Assembly: GCA_963978545.1 (NCBI GenBank)
Contig: OZ021721.1
Coordinates: 34,955,348-35,019,347, forward strand
DNA from: Linyphia triangularis
Taxonomy: Eukaryota > Arthropoda > Arachnida > Araneae > Linyphiidae
Direction: 5' to 3'
DNA: 64,000 nucleotides
Shown here in pieces: positions 11,901 through 22,587 of this stretch. Position 1 is the first letter of the stretch. Each line of letters starts with the position of its first letter. The notes under the pieces were generated by a model, which saw only the letters and a program-made list of their open reading frames with translations, was not told the origin of the DNA and ran no database searches. A program made the position numbers and the translations under genes.

Positions 11901-14900
11901 AAGGGAAGCCGCCCCAAAAGAAGCAACCTAGGAAACAAAGATTAGTAGTGTTTAGCCTTGAGTGAAATGTACAGCAACGTTTAACTCAATCAAGGACTTA
12001 GATATTAATCATGTACTGGATGAACAACACTCAAATGTACTATCAGTAACAAAGTCCAAAGGACAAAGCCAAAACATATTATGTAAAAAAAATGAAGACC
12101 AAAGCAACTTATATAACATACTCATTAACCTCTAACAAACAAGAGAGCTATGAAATTCCACTGGTTAAGTCTGATAAAATACCCACTATTTATGTCGGGC
12201 AATGGAGGAAGAACAGCAGTAGTTGACAATGACGCAAAAGTCCTATAAATAAGACCGCCTTCATGTAAGGAGAAGAAACATGCTGAAAAGTTTGTTCGGA
12301 AAGTTTAGTACATTCAATGAAGATACTTTTAGATTTAAATGGAACAAAAATATGGAGTGTTTCTGACTACTTTACAAAACAGCAGGTGATGTCCCAATTT
12401 TCTGTGTTAGTAACTAAAAAAAAAAATCAAACTCTTCATAGATATTTGAAGTTAAAAAGAAACTAAGTCCAATTGGAATATGAAGCAAAAGAGGAAGGTC
12501 TTGAAATTTAAATGAAAGAAATGTCTAATAATGACGAAGAGAACTGGAATTTAGAAACTGATGTAGAAGGAAATAATTTTCAAAATACTATGAATTCTCT
12601 GATAGCTATTCAACAAAACATTATGATGAATTCAACATGCGAATACAATTCTTCCATTCAAATATCATCTTATTATGGTGTATATTATACAAGAACCTGC
12701 TACATTGAAAAAATACAAGTAATATGAGTTGATACAAAACACTTGCATCAATATGAAGTGAAATTTCTTCACAAGATAGAAGCTAATCAATATGATTGGT
12801 TAAAACAACCTGACATGGAGAATGTTTCAGAAGTCATATTCTATGGTCCGTTGACAGTAACTGGGATGGCTCCATTTTTTCTTTTGCAAAAAAGAGGAAA
12901 AAATGTAAGTGTATCATGCAAAAAGTTTAAAAATGAAGTAAAAGAGAAAAGCAAAATGCCAAAGTTTGGATTGTAATTTGTTTGTAAGCAATAATATGCC
13001 TATGCTAGCTAATTGTTGTGAAAGTAAATAAAAGCATTGCAACATAGCACCGTATATGGCTAAGTTTTATATAAGTAAGCACAAAGTATATACAAGGTGA
13101 GACCGAAAAGTAAGGTGACTGATGTCATAATAATCACTGTAGTATATATTTGCAGATAAATACATCACTGTCATTGAAAGTAGTTCCCGCCGTCTACAAT
13201 ACACTTCTGACAACGTTCATACAAGTTCTTGTAACTTCTGAAAAATTCCTCCTTTGAGATTGTCTTAAGCTCCTTGGTAACAACAGCTTGAATGCCTGAG
13301 ATGCTTGAAAATCGGTTTCCCTTCAGTGCCAATTTCAGTCTTGGAAAGAGAAAAAAATCTGCTGGCGCTAGATCAGGGGAATAAGGAGGGTGTAATAACT
13401 CCGTAACCTGTTGCTGCACGAGGAACTGTCTAACACACATTGCAGTATCAGGGCATGCATTATCATGAAACAGAAACCACTTGCCTGATGCACCAAAGCA
13501 TGGAGTGGCGATGTCCTTCATCGACGAAATCGAGAAAGTTTAAATTTCGAAAAATCAAAGGTTAAGACAATGTTGATTACCTTTTTCGATGCACAGTTAA
13601 TTATCCATAAAGAAGTCGTAGCGGAAGGTCAAACAGTTAATGGTGAATTTTATTGCCATGTTATGAAGCGCCTCCTGGCTCGCATTCGTTGTGTTTGGCC
13701 CCATCTTACTGCATCAGGCAAGTGGTTTCGGTTGCATGATAATGCACGCCCTCGTACTGCAATGTGTGTTAGATGGTTCCTCGCACAGCAACAGGTTACG
13801 GAGTTATTAACCCTCCTTATTCCCCTGATATAGCACCAGCAGATTTTTTCCTCTTTCCACGACTGAAATTGGCACTGAAGGGAAACCGATTTTCAAGCAT
13901 CTCAGACATTCAAGCTGCTGTTACCAAGAAACTTAAGACAGTCTCAAAGGAGGACTTTTTCAGAAGTTTTAAGAACTTGTACAAACATTGTCATAAGTGT
14001 ATTGTAGATGCGGGAACTACTTTGAAGGACAGTGATGTATTTATCTGCAAATATATGATACAGTAATATTATGACATCAGTCACCTTACTTTTTGGTCTC
14101 ACCTTGTACATATGTTGCTTACACAGAGAGATATCCATTAAAGCCAGCTTAAAAGTAAGAGCAAAACGTTTAAAGAATTTATGGTTTTTGATTATTTTAA
14201 GTACCTTAAGTTTACATTTAAAGTTTATATGTGTATTTTATCTATATTAGGTACGAAATTTGAATAAATATATATCATAGATACTGTAAAGTTACTTATT
14301 ATTTATTCAATTTCATAAAAAAAATACCTGAAAAACAATAATTGTGGAAACATGATTACTGTATCCATATTTTTCCATTCAAATATTAAGAACATTAAAT
14401 ATTTTTAAAAAAAAGTCTAACTTTAAGCAGGTGCCAAAGCAATAAAACTTATTCTTAACTTTAAATGGTTTTGTGAGTCAAAATAATGAAATTAAGCCCT
14501 AGGCACAAGTCTGTAGTTTACTTTATCAGAGGAAAATGGCATTGATCAATTTTCCCGTTTTTGAACATTTTGACTATATTTAAAACGATATTTAATAAAA
14601 ATGAGAAGAGGTGCCAAAAAACAGACAATGGCAGCGTTTAGTACACTAAAGTCCCTCTCTATTAGCACTATCACTTTATTTTAGAGATTCTGAAGTTTTG
14701 AGATTTTTGGCCTTAAATTAGGCCTAAAAGTCAAAAAATTCAGATTTCGGATTGACTTGACTGGAAACTTCAGATAGGTGCCAAAGTTTTTTTTGTGCTA
14801 AAGTATTATATTAGTGGTGTACTGTCACACAACAATGCCAAATGTTTGGCCCATATCTGAAGTCAGCTAAATTTTGGCTCTTAAAGTAGTGAGTCGGACA

Positions 14901-15393
14901 TATTTTTGTCCGCTATCTGCACCAAAACTTTAGAGATGTGCCAAGAAATTAGCACTAATAACAATTAGTACTAATAGTCTATTATACATTTTGGCAATCA
15001 AAAGTTTGGCACATGCGGAAAATTTGGCAAAAAATTAATTCTAATGATAGCGTTTTTCATCAAAAATGCTATAAAACGCTCTTCACTTCTTCTACAAAAC
15101 CAGCTGAAACATGACAATGGAATGGAATTTTTTAAAGCGGTTTTCAAATTTGTAATCAGGGTAACATACAGAACACTTCCTGAAAATTTCAGGGAAATCA
15201 AAAATTAGCATAATCACAAGCGTACCCCTCTCTCAGAAAATCACTCTTAATACTTGAACCTGTAAGTACTATTTACTCAAATTTTTTTTTATTTTTTTTA
15301 TTTCAATATTTGTATTTTCTAAACTTTATTATGTACAACTTCACAAAGAGCAGTCATTTGTTATTTCCACTTCATTGCGCTATTGGATATCAG

Positions 15394-15429
<36 letters not shown>

Positions 15430-16262
15430 GTTTTAAGTGGCTGAAGGCCGCAAAAATAGGATCTGTCTTTTTTTTTGTTCTTTTTTTTTTTGCAAAGAGC
15501 ATACACAATATATTACACTAAATAAGTAAAATATTTCTATTTGTTTGGTGAAGAAGCTGATTTTAGAAATGAGCAGGAAAAGAAGATCATGCACATGTAT
15601 GCACTTAAATTTACATTGAATAGTCACATTAACATCACATACAAAATGAATATGTTTCAATTCAAGAAAATTTTCTAATTTTAACAAAGTCATCTTGTAT
15701 ATTAAAATTTAGCTCACACTGGCACCGAAACGATAGCCCATTGAATATAGCGTACCCCACTTCTAATCCAATAAAATATATTAGTATTCTTAAAGGCTCC
15801 CAAACCATTTTTAGGAAACTTCCTGAATGCAACGAAAGATGGGGGGGGGGGATTGAAGGTTGCCAGCTGAGCCTACTAAGCATCACTGTTCACACAGCTT
15901 GATTTGCACTTTGGTATGCAAAACATTTTGGCAAGATTCTGGTTGTAGCTTGAAATTATTTACTGATTGTAGTTACCTTCACTCAATCCATAATATGCCA
16001 GAGTGGAATAGGACCTATTTCCATTTTCTGCTGGAACACTAAGAGTTTCATAAGAACTAATGTAAAAAAATTCATTACCAAGAACATGGCGGGAGCAACC
16101 TCCCCCTTTAAGGTAATACCAATTAGGAAGTGCTAAGGCCATGATTATCAGTACAATAACCTTAGCACTAAATATAGCTGCAATAATATTTCTCTCTCGT
16201 TCACTACTGAGATTTCTTCTAGGTACTGGAGAGATAAAACTTGCAGGGATGACAGAATGCAT
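2651..16262 (-). CDS. TMEM127: TMEM127 homologue, three coding exons (gene span)
   Basis: Coding exons 16262-15977, 5787-5617 and 2997-2651 join with GT/AG splice sites and matching phases (1, then 1) to 267 codons plus TAA. Vertebrate TMEM127, of similar length (about 240 residues), is a four-pass endosomal/lysosomal and plasma-membrane protein that restrains mTORC1 signalling and promotes turnover of RET; its loss predisposes to phaeochromocytoma. Here four hydrophobic segments fall near residues 26-46, 104-131, 148-167 and 187-209. The GGxCSR motif (54-58) after segment 1, the ATASNL word after segment 4 and the C-terminal PPPPPYTP are recognisable family features. The last includes a PPxY motif, the type bound by WW domains of NEDD4-class ubiquitin ligases. 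The ATG at 16262-16260 was chosen because it gives an N-terminus of family-like length and lies 42 bases after a good splice acceptor. A non-coding first exon is likely at higher coordinates. Confidence 0.9.
2998..5616 (-). other. TMEM127 intron 2
   Basis: The donor is TTTCAG|GTAAAA at 5617/5616 and the acceptor TTTTTTAG at 2998. I saw no transposon ends, RNA gene or coding potential in these 2.6 kb; short frames here (for example 4014-4220 and 4919-5104) have no family resemblance. Confidence 0.7.
5617..5787 (-). CDS. TMEM127: TMEM127 coding exon 2 (membrane segment 2)
   Basis: The acceptor TTTTCTTAG ends at 5788. The first two bases (GT) complete the Gly codon begun in exon 1, and the last base (G) begins the Val codon finished in exon 3. 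The 171-nt exon encodes the loop Leu-Lys-Asn-Cys, the hydrophobic second segment and a Phe-Asp-Ile-Ala-Gly stretch that corresponds to LDVFG of the human protein, then a basic Lys/Arg loop. Confidence 0.9.
6419..6555. repeat. ~45-bp minisatellite, about three units
   Basis: Units share the words 'AAAGGTATAGG' and 'GATTCATTCC' or a variant of it. It sits just before the ~145-bp array and may be part of the same Helitron-like element. Confidence 0.6.
7671..7940. mobile_element. piggyBac-like MITE with TTAA target duplication
   Basis: TTAA at 7671-7674 and at 7937-7940 bracket 262 bases whose ends are inverted repeats: CCTTCTGAGGGTCA on the left and CCCTCTGAGCGTCA read inward from the right. 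On both sides the ~145-bp host unit resumes (GGGGTTAA before, TTAAACGTTCC after), so the insertion is clean. TTAA duplication with C-rich ends is the piggyBac signature. The interior is A/T-rich with no coding capacity. Confidence 0.75.
7989..8166 (+). repeat. Two nearly identical 89-bp direct repeats
   Basis: The block starting AATTCTGATATTTGGTGCAA at 7989 is repeated from 8078 with essentially no change. It is a recent local duplication inside the older, more diverged ~145-bp array. Confidence 0.85.
9100..10484. other. Intronic sequence with no recognised feature
   Basis: A/T-rich DNA between the Helitron-like end and the long-TIR element. I saw no ORF of note, repeat end or RNA gene. Confidence 0.5.
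10485..11325 (+). repeat. Left terminal inverted repeat of the 4.8 kb element
   Basis: Pairs with 14425-15250. A long stretch around 10700-10970 is almost identical between the arms, including the word 'GTGTGACAGTACACCACTAA'; identity drops toward the inner edge. Confidence 0.7.
12512..12976 (+). pseudogene. Decayed C-terminal part of an unassigned transposon-encoded protein
   Basis: Two frames, 12512-12727 and 12743-12976, are in the same phase, separated by a single TGA at 12725-12727, and read as one protein end. The first part is acidic and Asn-rich. The second has a small conserved-looking module, YEVKFLHK...YDWLKQPD...VSEVIFYGPLTVTG, that resembles C-terminal modules (VxFLHxxG...WPxxxD...V...) appended to transposon-related arthropod proteins. 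Upstream bases from about 11.5 kb hold only short, broken frames. I cannot name the transposase family. Its position between the two inverted ends suggests it belongs to this element. Confidence 0.45.
13171..13521 (-). pseudogene. mariner transposase, C-terminal fragment (left copy)
   Basis: About 116 codons open on the minus strand match the C-terminal half of the mariner (DD34D) transposase. They include HDNACPDTA, with the second catalytic Asp, and YSPDLAPADFFLFPRLK, with the third, then the typical ending in GGNYFQ. The first catalytic Asp and the whole DNA-binding N-terminus are missing. A full mariner transposase is about 345 residues, so this is a non-functional remnant. Confidence 0.85.
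13570..14066 (+). pseudogene. mariner transposase, C-terminal fragment with frameshift (right copy)
   Basis: The frame 13570-13833 begins with LITFFD, followed by HKE and GQTVN, and continues to HDNARPRTA. It is then continued in another phase from about 13800 with NPPYSPDIAPADFFLFPRLK to about 14066. One frameshift near 13800-13815 breaks it. It keeps slightly more of the catalytic core than the left copy but also lacks the N-terminal helix-turn-helix region. The two fragments differ by several substitutions, so they are not a simple recent duplication. Confidence 0.85.
14425..15250 (-). repeat. Right terminal inverted repeat of the 4.8 kb element
   Basis: Inverted counterpart of 10485-11325; the outer edge reads TCACTCTTAA at 15241-15250. 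Confidence 0.7.
15396..15426. repeat. (TA)n microsatellite
   Basis: About 15 uninterrupted TA units in intron 1. Confidence 0.9.
15977..16262 (-). CDS. TMEM127: TMEM127 coding exon 1 (N-terminus, segment 1, luminal loop)
   Basis: 95 codons plus one base. The N-terminus is Ser/Pro/Arg-rich (PVPRRN, SSERER), followed by hydrophobic segment 1 (residues 26-46) ending LPNWYYL, and GGGCSRHVLG (53-62), which aligns with HGGTCSRQELG of the human protein. The rest is a polar loop with an NRS glycosylation sequon. The exon ends GAAG|GTAACT. Confidence 0.9.
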
Positions 16263-16304
16263 TGTAAATATCACTTTTCAAATGTTAAGTATATTGCAAA
16301 AATC
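16263..16304 (-). other. Probable TMEM127 5' UTR segment and splice acceptor
   Basis: On the minus strand a pyrimidine tract, CTTTTTTACTTTTTAG, ends at 16305. If used, the exon starts at 16304 and leaves a 42-nt untranslated stretch before ATG. The upstream non-coding exon and promoter are not identified. Confidence 0.5.
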
Positions 16305-17394
16305 CTAAAAAGTAAAAAAGAATATCAGAAAGTTTTGAAAGTAAATTTACAAATAAAAATTCAGTAAGATACAAAAAACTATTAGAGTGTTTAATTTGAA
16401 TAAAGCACATCAAGATGAGTCTGAAAGGAAAAAAATAATCTATGCCTGAAAAACTTTTAATTAAAGTTTTAGAAAAATATGGCTATGTGCTTATGAAAGC
16501 AATCTACATTAAGTATCTTAAAAAACAAATTTTTTCAAAAAATAAAATATTTTCAGTAAATTCTAATTATTACAGCTTCTGAAATCTCTTTAATAACAAA
16601 TCATGGTAATCAACTCTATAATCATCATAGGTAAATTCATAGAAAAAAGTACTACACAAAATTAAACAAGTGAAGCAAAACTTAAAACATCACAATAAAA
16701 AAAGTTACAATTTAGTTTAGTTTTTTACTTTGGGTTGGAAAATTCTAAATGTAACAGAAATTCTTGAAAAATTTATAAGATTTTTTTTTTTTTTAAATTT
16801 AAAGACGGAAAAAATTAGGCAGAAGTTTTTAAATCATCAAACAAGAAAAATTATAACAGGTTTATTCATGTAAAATAGAGAAAAAAATGCACTTCTTCTA
16901 ATTTAAAAAATGTACATTAAGTTATATTGTAGGAACAAATAGAAAAGAGGAAGAAATTGAACACACACTAAGAACAAAAAGAAATTGTTGAGGTAAACTT
17001 AGCTGATTAAGGAGTGATGGGCTGTCCAGTTGCCTAATAATCAATGTTCTACTATAACTATTAAGAATTAAGTGTTTAGAAGTGAGATGTCAATGCAGTA
17101 TTTTGATTGATTAACCTGTTAAGGCAGCTGCACACACTCATCTGTTCATACATTGTGATAACACTTTAAATTCATAATCTGATCGGAGCTCAAAATTACG
17201 AGACATCTTTGGCTGTATTAAGGGCTTAATTGCAACAGAAACAGGCTGCCAGAATCTTTCCCAAACAATAGCAAACATATTTTATTTATATACATCAAAT
17301 ATAATAAATATTTTGTCGAAATAAATAAAATCAATAAGTGAAAAATGGTTTTCTTTCTTTGCAGTGATAAGTAATATCACACGTAATAAAAGAA

Positions 17395-17580
17395 AACCGT
17401 TTTTCCAATTGAAATTTAATTATTTGTAATATTTTAGAACTAAAGAAAACCAGACAATTTGTTTTACGTTAGGTGACACCCCACCCAGTTATATTCTCTT
17501 CTATTTAGGTTATTTTTCAAAAATAAGCATAGTCAAAATATCGATTCAGAAAATCTTACAGCAGGTCATGTACTTTCACG
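17395..17580 (+). repeat. Dispersed repeat, copy 1
   Basis: Shares the phrase GTTATATTCTCTTCTATTTA plus flanking bases, including 'AGGTGACACCCCACCCA' versus 'AGGTGACACACCACACA', with 21027-21210 in the same orientation. Termini are unclear. Confidence 0.65.
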
Positions 17581-20500
17581 CTTTTGCAGTCTGTCTTTTG
17601 AGCGCTATTCACATAAACATGGCATTTTTAATATTTTACACACACACATGATTTACCAACATTTGTGTTGCCCATTAACATTTAACAACACATTAATAAA
17701 TGAAACAATAGGAATTTATGTAAATACTTGATCCGTGTTTTGGGGGAATGTAGAAAACTAGATAATTTTTTAAGTTATACTAAACAATTTATTAAATTTA
17801 AAGTCCTTAACCTTAGACCCACTGTTAAAAATCTAAATAGTACTTATACGGGACATATGAATAAATAAAAATAAATAAAATACATCCAAGTAAATTAACA
17901 ATTTGAACAAGTAAACCTGTATTAATAACATAATCATTTTACTTAATAATCAAATAATCATTATACTTAAATATAGTAGTTCACATGCAAGTTGTATGAG
18001 CTCATAAGTCGGTACTCCTGTGCTGGTGGAAAATGTTTTTTATCTAAAAAGGTAGTCAATAAGCTAATGTATAAGTAGTTACAAATCAAATTGGTCTATA
18101 TTAGACAGAAAATTACTAATTCGCCCATGTTTATGAAAACAAATTAAATAGCACTGTACCTGCATAAAAAAAATGGAAATAAAATAAAAAATTAACATTT
18201 CCAAAGTAAGATATTTCGTTCAAATGATGTTTCACCTTAAACTTCAAAATCCATCATGAATTTTAAAAATTAACAACCTCAAAAAATCGTAAATTAAAAA
18301 AATTAAATAAACCAAAACCAAGTAAAAACATGCAATGCTGACAGTGACACAAATCAAACTGAAACTATGCAAATATAAATAATACTATGGCCTAATAGGG
18401 ACATTAGGGAGATTGAATGACAAACACAATTTTATTGGTCATACTTTCAAGTGCATATAAGAAGTTGTCAATTTGGAAAAGAATAAGGTTTTAAAAGTTG
18501 AGCTCAATCGGGTACTAATGTGTTAAGATCCGATTCATCAGCCCTAAAATGTTAAAAAAAATACATTTTTCTAAAAAAATCTGTTTTTCTGTTTTAAAAT
18601 TTGAACAGTTTACCCTAAAAAAGTGTTCTATTACACGGAACATTCCTGGATTCAATTTTTACACTTACAACTTGTTTGACAGGATGATAGATGGAGTTTT
18701 TGTTAACTGGAAATCGACTTTTTTTAAAAATGCACAAATTTACTATTAATCCATTAAAATTACTTTTTAAGCATGATTTTCTGGTTCGTAGAATTCATTT
18801 GCATTCAAATGCATTGCAATAAAGTTTCAAAATAAAATATTATTAAATGCATATTTTTCAAACGTTATAGTTCTTGTCATCCAGAGCTAAAAGTAATGAT
18901 AAGCAATAGATATAAAAAAGTTGTTGAATGGTACGGTATATGAAGAAAAAAATATATATATATATAAAAACAAAATGATATTCTTATTGGAATTGAAAGT
19001 AATCTCTATTTACATGCTCATAAAGCTTCTCAAAACTAACAGAAAGTTGAGGGGTTTTTTTTAATGTCACATAATCGAAGCACTGATCTCGCACACAGCA
19101 GGTGGGATACATCAGCAAAATGTACATATGAAGGTGGGATCGATCTGCAAATGCAAATACTTGTCGATTGAGAAAAACTTGTGTTTTACTGAAAATTATT
19201 TCAAACAAATTTTTTACTGTTGGTTCCTCGCCACCACATTTCAGAAGTATGATACTTTGAATTGCAAAATGAGTTCAGCTACTCACTGAACAGCATGGTC
19301 CAAAATTGCCAAATAAAATTCATCTTGATGATGAACAAGTCAAATTTAAAATAAATGCAAATAATCTTGGACAGATTTGTAGTGTTTTTTAAGAGCAAAT
19401 ACAAAAACCATGTCATCAGCCCAAGGACTATAAAACAGTTCTACAGTTATGTTTCTTAATTTTAGGTTGTGTTGTTCAAGAAAACATTTCCTTCAGAGTG
19501 GTCATGTATTATATCAAATGGGTGGCAAATTTACTGTCCATTTAGTGTCTAAAAATTTTCGTTTTCAGGAATCAATTTTCAATAAGTGACTCAGAGATAG
19601 GTGCAATCAGAAGTATTTGTTTATTCATAATTAATATTTATATCAAAGTTTGGTTTAGTGCTCTAAAAGCTAGATTGGTCCCAAAACTAAGATTTGCAAC
19701 TGTTCAAAAACTTAATTATGAAAAGATTGATGACATTTCAAAGGAAGTATTATATAAACTTAATAATTCATTAGTCCTATTAAAACCAGAGTAAGTTGCT
19801 TTAATTTTTTTTTAAATAAAACCTGGCAGCAAAACTTCTGTCTTCCGAGTATAACAGTAATGATGAGCTGAGGAAGATTTTTGAGTTTAACAAAGATACA
19901 GGGATCAATCTACAGGAAAATCAGGAATTTATGTAACTGTTGTTTATTACAAAAAGTATACAAATAAAAATACTTTTTTAGGTATAAACAACCTTAGTAC
20001 GACAGGAAAAATTAACTGCAATAAAATATTTAAATTATTACTCAAATTTTACTCCCAAACAGTGAAATGTCACATCCGGGGAACATCACCACTTACTGTT
20101 TGACTTTTACCAGGTTAGTATTTTATAAACTAAACAAATTTAAAATTCTTTAGACTACATTTTTAGGTTAAAAAAATGTTCTAGAACACATTTCTGACAC
20201 TTATAAGTCAAGTTTGAGTTTTTATGTTAATTTTATTTCAAGTTTTATGCTTGTAACCAGGGCAATAGGCCACATCTGTGACACCCAAAAAAGTTCCATT
20301 AAATCCTTGCAGTTTGTGTAACAAACTGTTTTGATAACAAAATCAGGTGTTAAGCAGATATTAAGTTTGTAGCTTGTTCTTTGAATCAAAACAAAGTTAC
20401 TTATGAATAGTTTTACCAAGTTATTGGATTTTACAGAAGAAAGGTTGAGATGAGATGCCACATCTGTGGAACTCAATGGAATTTAAATTATCAATTAAAT

Positions 20501-21026
20501 TTATGAAATAATTGTCGGAATCTGTAATATATGACGAAATCGCTTTGTTTTACAAATATATTATGAAATAAAATCTAACAGAGAATTCACCACATGCAAA
20601 AAAACTATAGTTTTGTCACATTCGCAGAACTAGTTGTTATGGGTGAAAGAGAATGGCACATTAATTTTGTTGATATGTAAATTCTTGAACATATTAAACA
20701 GCCTAATATATTGCAAAAGCATCTTAAAACAATAAACAACCTAAACTATAGGCACTTTTTTTTATTTTTGCCTTGTATATTTGATTTAAATGCTTTGAAG
20801 TTGGAATTTAGGAAATTTGATTTTTTAAATAAATTTAATTCTATGCAAACGTTTCAAAAATTACCCCCCCCCCCTCTCCCCTCACACACACATTTTTCAT
20901 TTTTTTTTAAAGAGTTTGGCATTCAACTAACTTTCTTGGTTATTACTAATTTTTATTCAAGTCGATTAAGAGGTGAAATAAGACAATTTTCTCTTTCAAA
21001 ATATCTATTTTTTGCATCCATCTTAT

Positions 21027-21210
21027 GAGGATTCGAAATTTAAAATTAATTATTTGCAATATTAGAACTTAAAAAATTAAGATAATTTGTTCTGCATCAG
21101 GTGACACACCACACAGTTATATTCTCTTCTATTTAGATTATTTTTCAGAAATAAACTTAGTCAAAATACTGTTTTGGGAAATCTTACAAAAATCAAAAAC
21201 ATGCACTTCT
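21027..21210 (+). repeat. Dispersed repeat, copy 2
   Basis: Direct counterpart of 17395-17580, about 85% similar by eye. Confidence 0.65.
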
Positions 21211-21351
21211 TTTTAAGTTGTGTAATGGGTACAGATGTACAGTGGCAATCCGATACAACTTTTGTGAGGGGGTGAACCGCTGCAAATGCCGACTATAAAT
21301 GAAAGCTTGTCGATTCATTTTACTTTCTCTAATGTTGTGGGAAAATATAAC

Positions 21352-21690
21352 AGTCTAGAACAGTAACAGTCTGTGTGTCTGTCTGTTGGTCTATAGAAAG
21401 TGACTTCCAATAGGCATAAATATCTGAAATTTTTAACATAAGTATTTTGGCCTTCTAATTGTACTTTTGAGTAACAGAAAGCTAAAATTTTAATTACTTT
21501 GCTTAATTAATTTTTTTTTAAATTAAGGTAGTTTTTTTTACAAAGTGACTTCCAATAAGCGTAGCACTCTGAAATTTTAAACATAAGTAGTTTGGCCTTC
21601 TAATTTTGATTTTCACAAACAGAGAGTTAAAATTTTAATAACTTTTTTTAATTTCTTAGAAGTTTTTTAAATACGATCAAGCGAAAAAAT
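21352..21690 (+). mobile_element. Helitron-like fragment
   Basis: Begins with TCTGTGTGTCTGTCTGTTGG and continues with two ~140-bp units (AAAGTGACTTCCAATA..., CTCTGAAATTTTAAACATAA, GGCCTTCTAATT). It belongs to the same family as 951-1560 and 34063-35047. The TGTGTGTCTGTCTGT start is shared with the 34 kb copy and is common near 5' ends of arthropod Helitron-like elements. Confidence 0.5.
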
Positions 21691-22105
21691 AGTTTGAGTG
21701 CCAGCACCCTTTCCAGTAAAAAAAATGAAGGATCATTTTGTGATCACTGTATCTTCTTGACTGTACAATGCAAATACATAAACTCCATTTGTATTTTGTT
21801 TTTCAGAGGATGGTATTAAGAATTGTTTACAATATATGCCCGATAGATGGCGCTTTTGTAAAAATAGAAACTAACTGTTTTTTTCAAGGTATTAGACATG
21901 TACAAATAAAGAGGTAGAAAAGAAATTGGGAGTCACGATTTCCCTTGCATGGGAGGGACAGGTACATTGACTCAAAAGATGGCACATTTTGGTACAAAAG
22001 GCCAAAAAGGAATGACTAATGAAAAAGGAACCACCGCAAGCTTTGATGTCAGAATTGTACGAGACAATGTTGAAAGTCTCTGGACATCGTGTTTAACGTC
22101 TAGCA

Positions 22106-22350
22106 TTTAGTGAGGTAGAATGTTAATTGTTTGTTTTTGTTGTGGTAAATTTTTTATTTTAGTTTTGTTTGAGGATTTGAAAATTGGAAGTTTCGTTTTG
22201 AGAATATGTTGTGCTGTGTTTAAGATTTGGTATTTAGTGAAGTAGGATGTTATTGTTTGGTTTTGTTGTGGTAAATTTTCGAATTTAGTTTTGTTTGAGA
22301 ATTGGAAGTTTCATTTTAAGAGTGTGTAGCATGATTTCTATTGATGATTA
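22106..22350 (+). repeat. Two ~125-bp tandem units in the retrotransposon leader
   Basis: TTTAGTGAGGTAGAATGTTA at 22106 and TTTAGTGAAGTAGGATGTTA near 22231 each start a G/T-rich unit with 'TTGTTGTGGTAAATTTT' and 'GGAAGTTTC'. It lies between the 5' repeat and gag, so it is a leader duplication. Confidence 0.75.
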
Positions 22351-22587
22351 TTATGGGATTTTATTTAATTGATAGTGTTGATTTATGTTGTATCAAAAGT
22401 TAGTTTTGGTTTCGTGTTGGTATATGCAGTCAATTGTGTGGTAATAGCTGACAATTATTGTATTTGTGATTAACTAGTTGGGGTTTGGTTTTGATTTGTT
22501 TAAGTTGAAGTGTTATATAATTATTGTGGCATGGTTGAATTATAAAAAATAGCAACTTTACAGAGATCAATCACCAAACTATCTGTT

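Larger units (their letters stand above)
13091..14108. mobile_element. Two mariner fragments fused head-to-head
   Basis: TA at 13091-13092 and at 14107-14108 flank a segment whose two ends are inverted copies of the same mariner 3' end: CAAGGTGAGACCGAAAAGTA at 13093, and its near-complement ending at 14106. The C-terminal part of a transposase runs outward toward each end. Both copies have lost their 5' halves and meet near 13522-13560. This differs from a normal mariner, which has one ORF and one 3' end. Confidence 0.8.
10485..15250 (+). mobile_element. 4.8 kb DNA transposon-like element with ~0.83 kb inverted ends
   Basis: The sequence from TTAAGAGTGATTTTCTGAGA at 10485 inward to about 11325 is found inverted from 15250 back to about 14425, at roughly 90% or better by eye. 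The same 67-residue frame occurs in both arms, as expected of inverted copies rather than genes. The interior carries a decayed coding region (to about 12976) and an inserted mariner pair (13091-14108). Long inverted ends are found in several DNA transposon groups; I cannot assign this one. Exact ends and target duplication are uncertain, although both outer ends begin at a TTAA. Confidence 0.65.
5788..15976 (-). other. TMEM127 intron 1 (10.2 kb, repeat-rich)
   Basis: The donor is GAAG|GTAACT at 15977/15976. The intron holds, in plus-strand order, a 45-bp minisatellite, a Helitron-like tandem array with an inserted TTAA-flanked MITE, and a 4.8 kb long-TIR element containing mariner fragments. 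Bases 9100-10484 and 15427-15976 show nothing recognisable. Confidence 0.8.
16305..21351. other. 5 kb upstream of TMEM127 exon 1, no gene recognised
   Basis: A/T-rich DNA with homopolymer runs, a C-run near 20866-20876, and one pair of related dispersed repeats (17395-17580 and 21027-21210). A TMEM127 first exon or promoter may lie here or beyond. Frames at 18549-18749, 18984-19208, 20222-20476 and 20711-21028 show no family features. Confidence 0.5.
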
